From: Streptomyces sp. CNH099
GTDB lineage: Bacteria; Actinomycetota; Actinomycetes; Streptomycetales; Streptomycetaceae
Direction: 5' to 3'
DNA length: 64,000 nucleotides
Assembly (NCBI GenBank): GCA_000514715.1
Contig: AZWL01000006.1
Coordinates: 62,001 to 126,000, forward strand
In this document: positions 8,984 through 17,310 of the stretch, piece by piece
Position numbering within the stretch: position 1 is the first letter of the stretch
Layout of the letters: each line of letters starts with the position of its first letter
Program-made: the position numbers and the translations under genes
Notes under the pieces: model-generated
What the model saw: only the letters and a program-made list of their open reading frames with translations
The model's database searches: none
Told to the model about the DNA's origin: nothing

Positions 8984-9607
8984 ATGCCCGGCAGGCCCGT
9001 CGACCGGTTCCCCGGCCAGACCTCCGACGTCCGCATCCGCCGTCCCCGCATGACCCCCGAGCGCGAGCGTGAGCTGCTCGAAGCCGTGCTGGGCGTGCTG
9101 CGCGAGGCCGGGTACGGGGCGCTGTCGATGGATCTCGTGGCGACCCGTGCCCGGTGCAGCAAGGCGACCCTCTACCGGCAGTGGCACAGCAAGGCGGAGA
9201 TGGTCGCCGCCGCGATGATCGCGAACCGTCCCGTGGACCCCGAGGCCGTCGACACCGGCTCCCTCCGCGGCGACCTGCTCGCCCTCGTCGAGGCGCTGTC
9301 CGCCACGGCGGAGAAGGACACCGCGCTGATCGCGGCGATACATCACGCCGCGCTCACCGACGAGGACCTGGCCGCGACCCTGCACACCTCGCTCGCGGAG
9401 TACGAGTTCACCCACCTGTCCGTGCTGCTCGACCGCGCGGTGGAGCGCGGCGAGCTGCAAGGGCTGCCCGGCGCGGCCGAGTTCCTGCCGCAGCTGCTGT
9501 TCGGCGCGGTCGTCACGCGCCCGCTGACCGAGGGGTCGTTCGCCGACTCCGCCTACCTCGCCCGGTTCGTCGACCTGGTGGTGCTGCCGGCGCTGCGGCA
9601 CTCCTGA
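8984..9607 (+). CDS. TetR-family transcription regulator
   Basis: The 207-residue protein has an N-terminal TetR helix-turn-helix (about residues 25-72, with SMDLVATRARCSKATLYRQW as the recognition region) and a C-terminal ligand domain of the TetR_C_16-like type (TEKDTALIAAIHHAALTDEDL region). Its start ATG has AAGGATC upstream. The gene is about 100 bp ahead of an MFS drug-efflux gene on the same strand. This is the classical arrangement in which the regulator represses itself and the pump until a substrate binds. Confidence 0.92.
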   Translation: MPGRPVDRFPGQTSDVRIRRPRMTPERERELLEAVLGVLREAGYGALSMDLVATRARCSKATLYRQWHSKAEMVAAAMIANRPVDPEAVDTGSLRGDLLALVEALSATAEKDTALIAAIHHAALTDEDLAATLHTSLAEYEFTHLSVLLDRAVERGELQGLPGAAEFLPQLLFGAVVTRPLTEGSFADSAYLARFVDLVVLPALRHS

Positions 9608-9707
9608 CCCGTACGAACCGCCGCCCCGCCGCGCCGTTCACCGCCCACCGCCCACGGACCCGCACGCCACGACCGGCCCTCCGACCACTCCCCCCACGGA
9701 GCCCGCC

Positions 9708-11222
9708 ATGTCCCGTACCCGTGCCGAAGCCGGCGGCGGCCCCGCCGACGACCCCGCCGGCCTCTCCCAGGCCGAGCGCGCGCACCGCCACCGCTGGCTG
9801 ATCCTCGGCGTCCTCGGCCTCGCCCAGCTGATGGTCGTCCTCGACGTGACCATCGTGAACATCGCCCTGCCGTCCGCCCAGGCCGACCTCGGCTTCTCCA
9901 ACGGCGACCGGCAGTGGGTCGTCACCGCGTACTCGCTGGCCTTCGGCAGCCTCCTGCTGCTCGGCGGCCGCATCGCCGACCTCTTCGGCCGCAAGGTCAC
10001 CTTCCTGGCCGGCCTCGTCGGCTTCGCCGCCGCCTCCGCCGTGGCCGGCGCCGCCGTGAACTTCGAGATGCTCATCATCGCCCGCGCCCTCCAGGGCACC
10101 TTCGGCGCGCTCCTCGCCCCGTCCGCGCTGTCGCTGCTGACGACGACGTTCACCGACCCGGGCGAGCGGGCGAAGGCCTTCAGCGTCTACGGCGCCGTGT
10201 CCGGCGCGGGCGGCGCCATCGGCCTGCTGCTGGGCGGCGTGCTCACCGAGTACCTGGACTGGCGCTGGACGCTGTACGTCAACCTGGCCTTCGCCGTCCT
10301 GGCCTTCGCCGGCGCCGTCGCGCTGCTGGCCCGTACCGCGCGCGACCGCGGCGTCACGCTCGACGTGCCCGGCACGGCGCTGGTCACCGCCGGCCTGTTC
10401 GCCGTCGTCTACGGCTTCTCCAACGCCGAGCACCAGGACTGGGGCGCGCCCGCCACCTGGGGGCTGCTGATCGTCGGCGCCGTGCTGCTCACCGCGTTCG
10501 CCTGGTGGCAGACCCGCAGCCCGCACCCGCTGCTGCCGATGCGCATCGTCGCCGACCGCAACCGCGGCGCGTCCTTCCTCGGCATGCTGGTCGCCGCGGC
10601 CGGGATGTTCGGCGTCTTCCTCTTCCTCACGTACTACCTGCAGACCGGCCTCGACTACACCCCGATCGAGTCCGGGCTCGCCTTTCTGCCGATGGTCGGC
10701 GGCCTGGTGATCGCCGCGATGCTCGCCACCAACGTCGCCGTGCCGCGCCTCGGGCCGCGGCCGGTGGTGCCGTTGGGCATGGCCGTCGCGACCGCCGGCC
10801 TGCTGTGGATGACGACGCTGGACCTGAACAGCTCGTACGCGGGACACATCCTGCCGATGATCGTCGTGGCCGGCTTCGGCCTCGGGCTGGTCGTGGCGTC
10901 GGCGATGAGCCTGGGCACGCTCGGCGTCTCCGTGCACGACGCGGGCGTGGCCTCGGCGACCGTCAACGCCATGCAGCAGGTCGGCGGCTCCATCGGCATC
11001 GCCCTGCTCAACACCCTGTCCGCCAGCGCCGCCAACGACTACCTGTCCGGGCACGATCCCAGGAACCCGGCCGTGCGGGCGCAGGCGGCGCTGGAGAGCT
11101 ACCACACCGCGTTCCGGTGGTCGGCGGTGATCTTCGCGGTCGGCGCGGTGGTGACCGTGTTCCTGTACCGGCCGGGCGCGCCCAAGGAGCTGTCGGGCGG
11201 GGCGCCCACGGTGCACATGTGA
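9708..11222 (+). CDS. MFS transporter, DHA2 (EmrB/QacA) family
   Basis: The 504-residue membrane protein has the 14-segment architecture of DHA2 drug:proton antiporters. Visible hallmarks are motif D1 early in TM1 (LMVVLDVTIVNIALPSA), motif A between TM2 and TM3 (GGRIADLFGRKVTF), and motif C in TM5 (GAVSGAGGAIGLLLGGVLTEY). It probably exports a toxic compound under control of the adjacent TetR regulator. It converges on the MDR oxidoreductase gene with only 45 bp between stop codons. Confidence 0.94.
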   Translation: MSRTRAEAGGGPADDPAGLSQAERAHRHRWLILGVLGLAQLMVVLDVTIVNIALPSAQADLGFSNGDRQWVVTAYSLAFGSLLLLGGRIADLFGRKVTFLAGLVGFAAASAVAGAAVNFEMLIIARALQGTFGALLAPSALSLLTTTFTDPGERAKAFSVYGAVSGAGGAIGLLLGGVLTEYLDWRWTLYVNLAFAVLAFAGAVALLARTARDRGVTLDVPGTALVTAGLFAVVYGFSNAEHQDWGAPATWGLLIVGAVLLTAFAWWQTRSPHPLLPMRIVADRNRGASFLGMLVAAAGMFGVFLFLTYYLQTGLDYTPIESGLAFLPMVGGLVIAAMLATNVAVPRLGPRPVVPLGMAVATAGLLWMTTLDLNSSYAGHILPMIVVAGFGLGLVVASAMSLGTLGVSVHDAGVASATVNAMQQVGGSIGIALLNTLSASAANDYLSGHDPRNPAVRAQAALESYHTAFRWSAVIFAVGAVVTVFLYRPGAPKELSGGAPTVHM

Positions 11223-11267
11223 GCCCCGCCCGCGCCCGGTCCGGGGCGACGCACGTGCCCACCACGC

Positions 11268-12254
11268 TCAGACGACGAGCAGCGACTTGCCCACCGTCGC
11301 GCGCCGGGCGAGCGAGGCGTGCGCGTCCTCCGCGCGCGCCAGCGGGTGGGTGGCACCGATCGAGGGCCTGATGCGGCCCGCGGCGGCGAGGTCCAGGGCC
11401 TCGACGAGCGCGGCCTGCCGGACGGACTGGGCGGGAGGCCCGCCCGCCAGCAGGTTGGTGACCTGCACGTTCCGCTCCTCCGCCGTGCGCGGGTCGATGT
11501 CGGCGAAGCCGCCTTCGGACGTCCCGTACGTCACGAACCTGCCGCCGGGCGCCACCGTCTCGAACACCCTCTTGCCCAGCGCGCCCCCGGCGCCGTCGAA
11601 GGCTAGATCCACGCCGGCCCCGCCGGCCCCGCCGGCCACCTCCCGGGCCCGGTGCTGCCAGCCGTCCGCGGAGTAGTCGACGGCGTGCTCCGCGCCCAGC
11701 TCGCGGGCGAGGGCGAGCTTGCGCTCCCCGCGCGCCGCCGCGACGACGCGCGCCCCCGCGTCGCGCGCCAGCTGCACCACCAGCGACCCCGCCCCGCCGG
11801 CCGCCGCCGCGACCAGCACCGTCTCACCCTCGCGGAGCTGCCCCGCGCGGGCGAGGAGGATCGCGGTGGCACCGTCGTGCAGCATGGCCGCCGCCTCGGC
11901 GAAGCCGAGCCCGTCGGGGATCTCGACGATCTCCGCCGCGTCGGCGACGACCTGCTCCGCGTACGCGCCGGACGCCGGGGCGACGACGCGCCGCCCGACC
12001 CACGCCGCGTCGACGCCCTCCCCGACGGCCAGCACCGTCCCGGCGCCGCCGTTGCCCGGCACGTACGGCGGCTTCACCGGGAAGTGCTCGCCGCCCCAGC
12101 CGCTGCGCAGCAGGGTGTCCAGGTAGATGACGTCGGCCACCGCGAGACCCACGACGACCTGCCCCGCCCCCGCCGTCGGCTCGGGCACCTCCGCCGGCAC
12201 CAGCACCTCGGGTCCGCCGAATTCCCGTACCTCGATCGCACGCACCGCGACCAC
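11268..12254 (-). CDS. Zinc-independent MDR oxidoreductase (quinone reductase-like)
   Basis: The 328-residue protein belongs to the medium-chain dehydrogenase/reductase superfamily, NADPH:quinone oxidoreductase branch. It has the GroES-like N-terminal domain (VREFGGPEVLVPAEVPEPT) and a Rossmann nucleotide-binding motif AAAGGAGSLVVQLARDAGA. The structural and catalytic zinc cysteines of alcohol dehydrogenases are missing, which fits the quinone-reductase branch. The start is ATG at 12252-12254. It is transcribed away from the flotillin pair and is probably a single-gene unit. The physiological substrate is unknown. Confidence 0.88.
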   Translation of the reverse strand: MVAVRAIEVREFGGPEVLVPAEVPEPTAGAGQVVVGLAVADVIYLDTLLRSGWGGEHFPVKPPYVPGNGGAGTVLAVGEGVDAAWVGRRVVAPASGAYAEQVVADAAEIVEIPDGLGFAEAAAMLHDGATAILLARAGQLREGETVLVAAAAGGAGSLVVQLARDAGARVVAAARGERKLALARELGAEHAVDYSADGWQHRAREVAGGAGGAGVDLAFDGAGGALGKRVFETVAPGGRFVTYGTSEGGFADIDPRTAEERNVQVTNLLAGGPPAQSVRQAALVEALDLAAAGRIRPSIGATHPLARAEDAHASLARRATVGKSLLVV

Positions 12255-12339
12255 GCTCCCGTCTTGATCGACTCGATGCGTCCCAACGTAGGAGTTGAAC
12301 AGAGGTTCAGGTCAACGTGCGCCTGCGCGCGCCGCCGGC

Positions 12340-12373
12340 CTCCCCCGGCCGTACGCGACGACGGCCGGGGGAG
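12340..12373 (-). terminator. Hairpin terminator after the flotillin-like gene
   Basis: A perfect 13-bp stem (CTCCCCCGGCCGT / ACGGCCGGGGGAG) with an eight-base loop begins seven bases after the flotillin stop codon in the direction of transcription. There is no U-tract, as is usual for intrinsic-like terminators in Streptomyces. Confidence 0.7.
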
Positions 12374-12380
12374 CGGGGCG

Positions 12381-13646
12381 TCACACCCCGGTCGACGAGC
12401 CCTGCCGGGCCGGCCGTTCGACCTCCGGCGGCCGGGGCTGCGTCGGCGGCTGCGGCTGCGGCTGCGGCTGCGCCTGGGCCTGGGCCTGCGCCTCGGTCCG
12501 GGTCTGGGACCGGGGCCTGGACCGCGCCTGGGAGGAGGGCTGGGGCTGGAACGGGGACGGGGACTGCGGCTGGCCCATGGTGTTCCGTACGGAGTCCAGG
12601 ATGGTCAGTCCCTGGCCGACCAGCCCCGCCGTGAGCTGGCCCAGGCCGTCGGCCCCGTTCAGCACGTTGATGTTGGCGCCCTGCAGACCGGCCGCCGCCC
12701 GCTCCACGATCTTCGGGAGCTGGTCGATCAGCTGCTGGTCCAGCGCGACCCGGTCGTTCGAGGACGCAGCCTCGGCCTGGATCTTCGTCCGTTCCGCCTC
12801 GGCGAGCGCCAGCACCCGGACCCGTTCGGCCTCCGCCTCGGCGGGCTTGACCACCTCGGCCTGCAGCTCCTGCTGGCGGAGCCGGGCCGCGCGCTCGGCC
12901 AGCTCGGTCTGCGCGGCGAGCACGTCCTGCTGGGCGTGCGCCTGCGCCAGCGGCCCGGACTGCGCCGCCTCCGCCTCGACCCGGCTGACCTCGGCCTGGT
13001 ACTGCGCCCGCACCATGGCGGTCTCCCGGGCGTACTCGGCCTGCTTCCGCGCGGACTCCTGCTCCGCCTCGGACGCCCGCTGCGCCGCCTGCGCCTCGGC
13101 GATCTTCGCTTCCCGCTGGATGGCCGCCTGGTGCGGCGCCGACATCGCCCTGATGTAGCCGGTGTCGCCGTCGTCGATCGACTGGATCTGGAACGAGTCG
13201 ACGATCAGACCGATCCGGCCCATCTCGCTCTTGGAGGTCTCCACCACCTCGGAGGCGAGCTTCTGCCGCTCCGTGACGATCTCCTCGACCGTCATCGAGC
13301 CGATGATGGCGCGGAGGTGGCCGGCGAAGATCCGCCCGGTCAGCACCGACATCTCCTTCTGCTCGGAGAGGAAGCGCTGGCCGGCGTTGACGATGCTCTC
13401 GATGTCGTTGCCGACCTTGAAGGCGATCACGGCCCGTACGGTCAGCGGGATGCCCTGCCTGGTCACGCAGTGCTCGGCGACCTCGGACTCGTGCATCGCC
13501 AGCGACAGGAAGCGGGTCTTGCGGAAGATCGGTAATACGAACCTGCCGTGCCCGACGACGACGCGGAACGGCGCACCGTCCCGCCGGCGCCTCCCGCCCG
13601 ACACCAGCATGGCCTGGTCGGGGGCCGGAACGCGATAGCCGAACAT
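12381..13646 (-). CDS. Flotillin-like SPFH/Band 7 protein
   Basis: The 421-residue protein starts MFGYRVPAPDQAMLVSGG and contains an SPFH domain (about residues 15-190) followed by a long Ala/Glu/Gln-rich coiled coil (about 190-350, containing repeated AEAE elements) and a Gln/Pro-rich tail of about 60 residues. Flotillins scaffold ordered membrane microdomains; the N-terminus attaches to the membrane and the coiled coil drives oligomerisation. GAGGAGG precedes the ATG. The gene directly follows an NfeD-like gene with about ten bases between them, the conserved partnership for this family. The repeated QAQAQ/QPQPQ tail is low-complexity and likely variable. Confidence 0.9.
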   Translation of the reverse strand: MFGYRVPAPDQAMLVSGGRRRRDGAPFRVVVGHGRFVLPIFRKTRFLSLAMHESEVAEHCVTRQGIPLTVRAVIAFKVGNDIESIVNAGQRFLSEQKEMSVLTGRIFAGHLRAIIGSMTVEEIVTERQKLASEVVETSKSEMGRIGLIVDSFQIQSIDDGDTGYIRAMSAPHQAAIQREAKIAEAQAAQRASEAEQESARKQAEYARETAMVRAQYQAEVSRVEAEAAQSGPLAQAHAQQDVLAAQTELAERAARLRQQELQAEVVKPAEAEAERVRVLALAEAERTKIQAEAASSNDRVALDQQLIDQLPKIVERAAAGLQGANINVLNGADGLGQLTAGLVGQGLTILDSVRNTMGQPQSPSPFQPQPSSQARSRPRSQTRTEAQAQAQAQPQPQPQPPTQPRPPEVERPARQGSSTGV

Positions 13647-13656
13647 GCCTACCTCC

Positions 13657-13947
13657 TCAATCGACGGGACCGCTACCGCCGGTCAGCTCGTCCAACGGAT
13701 CGATCCACGCGATCACGGTGACCTGGCGACCGCCGCAGTACTCGGTGACCAGTACGTCCGCCCCTTCCGGCAGCGGCTCGGCGGACCAGGCGAGAAAGGT
13801 CTCGGTGCCGCCCCGCACCCGCACCAGGACCTCGCCGGGGCCGGCGGACCCGCGCGTGGGGATGACGAGAACGCCGAGACAGCCGATCACGGCGTCGTCA
13901 GGCACCATCGATGGAATCCCCTCCATCACCCTGCTCGCGACGTTCAT
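13657..13947 (-). CDS. NfeD-like OB-fold protein, flotillin partner
   Basis: This is a small protein of about 96 residues that I assign to the NfeD C-terminal OB-fold type. The pattern IGCLGVLVIPTRGSAGPGEV, a middle AEPLPEGADVLVTE and a final beta strand (GGRQVTVIAW) follow the NfeD shape of G-x-x-G...P-x-G...I-x-x-G-x-x-V-x-V. No membrane segment is present, so it is a short soluble or peripheral version. Several starts are possible: 13962 (adds five residues), 13947 (used here) or an ATG near 13905 with GAGGGG upstream. It is operonic with the flotillin-like gene. The assignment rests on pattern and context, not on an alignment. Confidence 0.65.
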   Translation of the reverse strand: MNVASRVMEGIPSMVPDDAVIGCLGVLVIPTRGSAGPGEVLVRVRGGTETFLAWSAEPLPEGADVLVTEYCGGRQVTVIAWIDPLDELTGGSGPVD

Positions 13948-14056
13948 CCGTACCCTACTCACGACGGCGGTCGCTCAATCTTGGTTTCGCCCGCCGGGGA
14001 GGGGGCCCGGGCTGTTTTGCTCCCTGGGTGTCGGCGGGGGACCGTAGGCTTGCCCC

Positions 14057-14887
14057 ATGGCGAAGAGTGGCAAGGCGGCACCCGCGGCCGGGGGCCGCGC
14101 GGTGGTGCGCAGGGCGAAACCGGCGCCGACGCGGACGGGGCTGGTGCGGCAGGCGCGGCGGATCTACCGCGAGCTGGCCGAGGTGTATCCGTACGCCCAC
14201 CCGGAACTGGACTTCGAGAACCCGTACCAGCTGCTCATCGCCACGGTGCTCTCCGCCCAGACCACCGACCTGCGGGTGAACCAGACCACGCCCGCGCTCT
14301 TCGCCCGGTACCCGACGCCCGAGGACCTGGCGGCGGCCAGTCCGGAGGAGGTCGAGGAGCTGATCCGGCCCACCGGCTTCTTCCGCGCCAAGACCAAGTC
14401 GATCATGGGCCTTTCGCAGGCGCTGCGGGACGACTTCGGGGGCGAAGTCCCGGGGAACCTGAAGGACCTGGTCAAGCTGCCGGGAGTGGGCCGGAAGACC
14501 GCGTTCGTCGTCCTCGGCAACGCCTTCGGGGTCCCCGGCATCACCGTCGACACGCACTTCGCCCGGCTCGTGCGGCGCTGGAAGTGGACCGAGCAGACCG
14601 ACCCGGACAGGATCGAGCAGGAGGTCGGGTCCCTCTTCCCGAAGAAGGACTGGACGATGCTCTCGCACTACGTGATCTTCCACGGCCGGCGCATCTGCCA
14701 CGCCCGCAAGCCCGCCTGCGGCGCCTGCCCCATCGCTCCGCTCTGCCCGGCCTACGGCGAGGGGGAGACGGATCCGGACAAGGCGGAGAAGCTGCTGAAG
14801 TACGAGAAGGGCGGCATGCCGGGGCAGCGCCTCAAGCCGCCGCCGGACTACCCCGGTCGGCCCGCGCCCCCGCTGGGAGCCGCATGA
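14057..14887 (+). CDS. nth: Endonuclease III
   Basis: This 276-residue bifunctional DNA glycosylase/AP lyase removes oxidised pyrimidines in base-excision repair. It has the helix-hairpin-helix LPGVGRKTA with the catalytic lysine in GRKTA, the catalytic aspartate in VDTHFARL, and a C-terminal 4Fe-4S cluster motif C-x6-C-x2-C-x5-C ([17 protein letters not shown]). The N-terminus carries a basic extension of about 25 residues and the C-terminus about 40 extra residues, both common in Streptomyces. Its stop codon overlaps the start of the NUDIX gene (ATGA), indicating an operon with the NUDIX hydrolase and the MarP-like protease. Confidence 0.97.
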   Translation: MAKSGKAAPAAGGRAVVRRAKPAPTRTGLVRQARRIYRELAEVYPYAHPELDFENPYQLLIATVLSAQTTDLRVNQTTPALFARYPTPEDLAAASPEEVEELIRPTGFFRAKTKSIMGLSQALRDDFGGEVPGNLKDLVKLPGVGRKTAFVVLGNAFGVPGITVDTHFARLVRRWKWTEQTDPDRIEQEVGSLFPKKDWTMLSHYVIFHGRRICHARKPACGACPIAPLCPAYGEGETDPDKAEKLLKYEKGGMPGQRLKPPPDYPGRPAPPLGAA

Positions 14888-15690
14888 CGCGCGCACGTGA
14901 GATGCCCGGCGGACCGGGCACCGGCGCGGCGGCGGAGGCGGCGCGCAGTGAAGCGGACGGGGGCACGCGGAACGGTACGGAGGGCGCGGACTCCGGCCGT
15001 GCGCCGGCGGATTCGGCTCCCGCGCCCGTGGCCGTCAGCGACGCCGGCCTGCCCGGCTGGCTGCAGCCCGTCGCCGAAGCCGCCCGTACCGTACGGCCCG
15101 AGCAGCTGAGCCGCTTCCTCCCGTCCGACGGCGACGACGGCCGGCCCGCCGCCGTGCTCGTCCTCTTCGGCGACGGCGACGACGGCCCCGAGCTGCTGCT
15201 CACCGAGCGCGCCAGCTCGCTGCGCTCGCACGCCGGCCAGCCCTCCTTCCCCGGCGGCTCCCTCGACCCCGAGGACGGCGACCCGGAGGGCGACGGCCCG
15301 CCGCGCGCCGCGCTGCGCGAGGCGCAGGAGGAGACCGGGCTCGACCCCGCGGGCGTGCAGGTGTTCGCCGTGCTCCCCCGGCTGTACATCCCCGTCAGCG
15401 GCTTCGTCGTCTCGCCCGTGCTCGGCTGGTGGCGCGAGCCCAGCCCCGTCGGCGTCGTCGATCCGGCCGAGACGGCCCGGGTGTTCAGCGTCACGGTGGC
15501 GGATCTCACCGACCCGGCGAACCGCGCGATGGCCGTGCACCCGCGCGGCCACCTCGGCCCCGCGTTCCTCGTCGGCTCCGCGCTGGTCTGGGGTTTCACC
15601 GCCGGCGTGATCGACCGCATTCTGCACCTGGCCGGGTGGGAGCGCCCGTGGGATCGCGAACGCCGGGTGCCGCTGGACTGGCACGCATGA
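14884..15690 (+). CDS. NUDIX hydrolase (CoA pyrophosphatase-like)
   Basis: The 268-residue protein has a NUDIX box of the CoA-pyrophosphatase type: GGSLDPED and, after a short insertion, [11 protein letters not shown] give the G-x5-E-x7-REUXEE-x-GU signature with a slightly long first spacer. The preceding [11 protein letters not shown] segment is the UPF0035/NudL hallmark. The first 60 residues are Ala/Gly-rich and disordered. The start ATG overlaps the nth stop (ATGA). Members cleave CoA and related nucleotides; exact substrate unknown. It is the conserved middle gene between nth and the membrane protease. Confidence 0.9.
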   Translation: MTRAREMPGGPGTGAAAEAARSEADGGTRNGTEGADSGRAPADSAPAPVAVSDAGLPGWLQPVAEAARTVRPEQLSRFLPSDGDDGRPAAVLVLFGDGDDGPELLLTERASSLRSHAGQPSFPGGSLDPEDGDPEGDGPPRAALREAQEETGLDPAGVQVFAVLPRLYIPVSGFVVSPVLGWWREPSPVGVVDPAETARVFSVTVADLTDPANRAMAVHPRGHLGPAFLVGSALVWGFTAGVIDRILHLAGWERPWDRERRVPLDWHA

Positions 15691-15702
15691 GACGGTGACC
15701 GG

Positions 15703-16902
15703 GTGAACGTGCTGGACATCCTGCTGGTGGCGGCGGCCGTGTGGTTCGCCGTGGTCGGGTATCGCCAGGGTTTCGTGGTCGGCGTGCTGTCCGTCTGCGG
15801 CTTCGTCGGCGGCGGGCTGCTGGCCATCTATCTGCTGCCGGTCGTCTGGGACTTGCTGACCGACGGCGCCGCCCTCGGCCCGACGGCCGCGTTCGGCGCC
15901 ATCGTCCTCGTCCTCATAGCGGCCTCGGTGGGGCAGGGGCTCACCACCCACCTCGGCAACCAGCTGCGGCAGTACATCACCTGGTCCCCCGCCCGCTCCC
16001 TCGACGCCACCGGCGGCGCGCTGGTCAACGTCGTGGCGCTGCTGCTCGTCGCCTGGCTGCTCGGCACGGCGCTGGCGTCGACGACGCTGCCGACCGTCGC
16101 CCGCGAGGTGCGGCAGTCGCAGGTGCTGAACGGCGTCGCCGAGGTGATGCCGAAGAGCGCCGACACCTGGTTCGGCGAGTTCAGCTCGGTGCTGTCGGAG
16201 AACAGGTTCCCGCAGGTCTTCGCGCCGTTCCAGAGCGAGCAGATCACGAACGTGCCGGCGCCCGACCCCGCGCTGACGGGTAGCCCGGTGGTGGAGCGGG
16301 CCCGGGAGAGCATCGTCAAGGTCGTCGGCACCGCCCAGTCCTGCGGCAAGATACTGGAGGGCACCGGCTTCGTCTTCGCACCGCAGCGCGTGATGACCAA
16401 CGCCCACGTCGTCGGCGGCGTCGACGATCCCACCGTGCAGGTCGGCGGCGAGGGCGAGGAGTACGACGGCGAGGTCGTGCTCTACGACTGGCAGCGGGAC
16501 ATCGCCGTGCTGGAGGTCCCCGAGCTGGACGCCCCCGCCCTGCCGTTCGACCAGGACGACGCCGGGCGCGGCGACGACGCCATCGTCGCCGGCTTCCCGG
16601 AGAACGGCGGCTTCGACGTACGGGCGGCGCGCGTGCGCGACCGCATAACGGCCAACGGCCCGGACATCTACCGCCGCGGCACGGTCAACCGCGACGTCTA
16701 CTCGCTCTTCACCCTCGTCCGCCAGGGCAACTCCGGCGGTCCGCTGCTCAACCCCGAGGGCGCCGTCGTGGGCGTCATCTTCGCCCGGTCCATGGACGAC
16801 CAGGACACCGGCTACGCGCTGACCGTCGACGAGGTCCGCGAGGACATCGAGCGCGGGCGCACGGCGTCGCGGCAGGTGGACAGCGACAGCTGTGCCATGT
16901 GA
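15703..16902 (+). CDS. marP: MarP-like membrane-anchored periplasmic serine protease
   Basis: The 399-residue protein has four N-terminal membrane segments of the CvpA type (about residues 5-125) followed by an extracytoplasmic trypsin-like domain. The catalytic triad is visible: H235 in TNAHVVGG, D266 in WQRDIAVLEV and S344 in RQGNSGGPLL. Cysteines C214 and C397 occupy the positions of the disulfide that I recall from the Mycobacterium tuberculosis protease MarP, which withstands acid and oxidative stress. Start is GTG 15703-15705, 12 bases after the NUDIX stop. The order nth, NUDIX, marP, epoxide hydrolase supports orthology; the substrate in Streptomyces is unknown. Confidence 0.93.
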   Translation: MNVLDILLVAAAVWFAVVGYRQGFVVGVLSVCGFVGGGLLAIYLLPVVWDLLTDGAALGPTAAFGAIVLVLIAASVGQGLTTHLGNQLRQYITWSPARSLDATGGALVNVVALLLVAWLLGTALASTTLPTVAREVRQSQVLNGVAEVMPKSADTWFGEFSSVLSENRFPQVFAPFQSEQITNVPAPDPALTGSPVVERARESIVKVVGTAQSCGKILEGTGFVFAPQRVMTNAHVVGGVDDPTVQVGGEGEEYDGEVVLYDWQRDIAVLEVPELDAPALPFDQDDAGRGDDAIVAGFPENGGFDVRAARVRDRITANGPDIYRRGTVNRDVYSLFTLVRQGNSGGPLLNPEGAVVGVIFARSMDDQDTGYALTVDEVREDIERGRTASRQVDSDSCAM

Positions 16903-16986
16903 GACGGGCGGGGGCTGGGCCCGGATCTGGGGCTGGGGGCACGACCCCCGGGGGGCCTTCGCAGGGCCCGGCCCCGGCGGAGCCGC

Positions 16987-17160
16987 TCAGTGCACGCGCC
17001 GCAACCGGGCGCTCATCCAGCGGGCCCGGCGGCGGAGGATGTGCGGGATCCCCAGACGCAGGTCCACTTCACGGTGCGCCGCTGCGCCCGGGAGCGATCT
17101 GGCGTCCGGGGCGGGGGCGCGGTGGGTTCCTACGTCGTTGTAGTCATGCGTCCAACCCAT
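16987..17160 (-). CDS. Small hypothetical protein, 57 residues
   Basis: A short reading frame on the minus strand starts MGWTHDYNDVGTHR and ends RARWMSARLRRVH. I support it as a real gene because a very strong ribosome-binding site (GAGGGGAGGA) lies seven bases upstream of the ATG at 17158-17160, because third codon positions are mostly G/C, and because no longer gene competes for the interval between marP and the epoxide hydrolase gene. It is basic at the C-terminus and has no membrane segment. I do not recognise its family. It could be transcribed with, or just after, the epoxide hydrolase gene. Confidence 0.5.
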   Translation of the reverse strand: MGWTHDYNDVGTHRAPAPDARSLPGAAAHREVDLRLGIPHILRRRARWMSARLRRVH

Positions 17161-17310
17161 ACCCGGATCCTCCCCTCGGCAGGCGGCCGGTAATCGCCCT
17201 TTCTCGTGCCAATCGGCCTATGCAGGGTGCAATTGACGTGTGCAGATTCAGCCACCGCCCCGTCCGCCGACGCCGTACGGACGGTGGACCCGCCGCCCAC
17301 CTGGGGTGGT

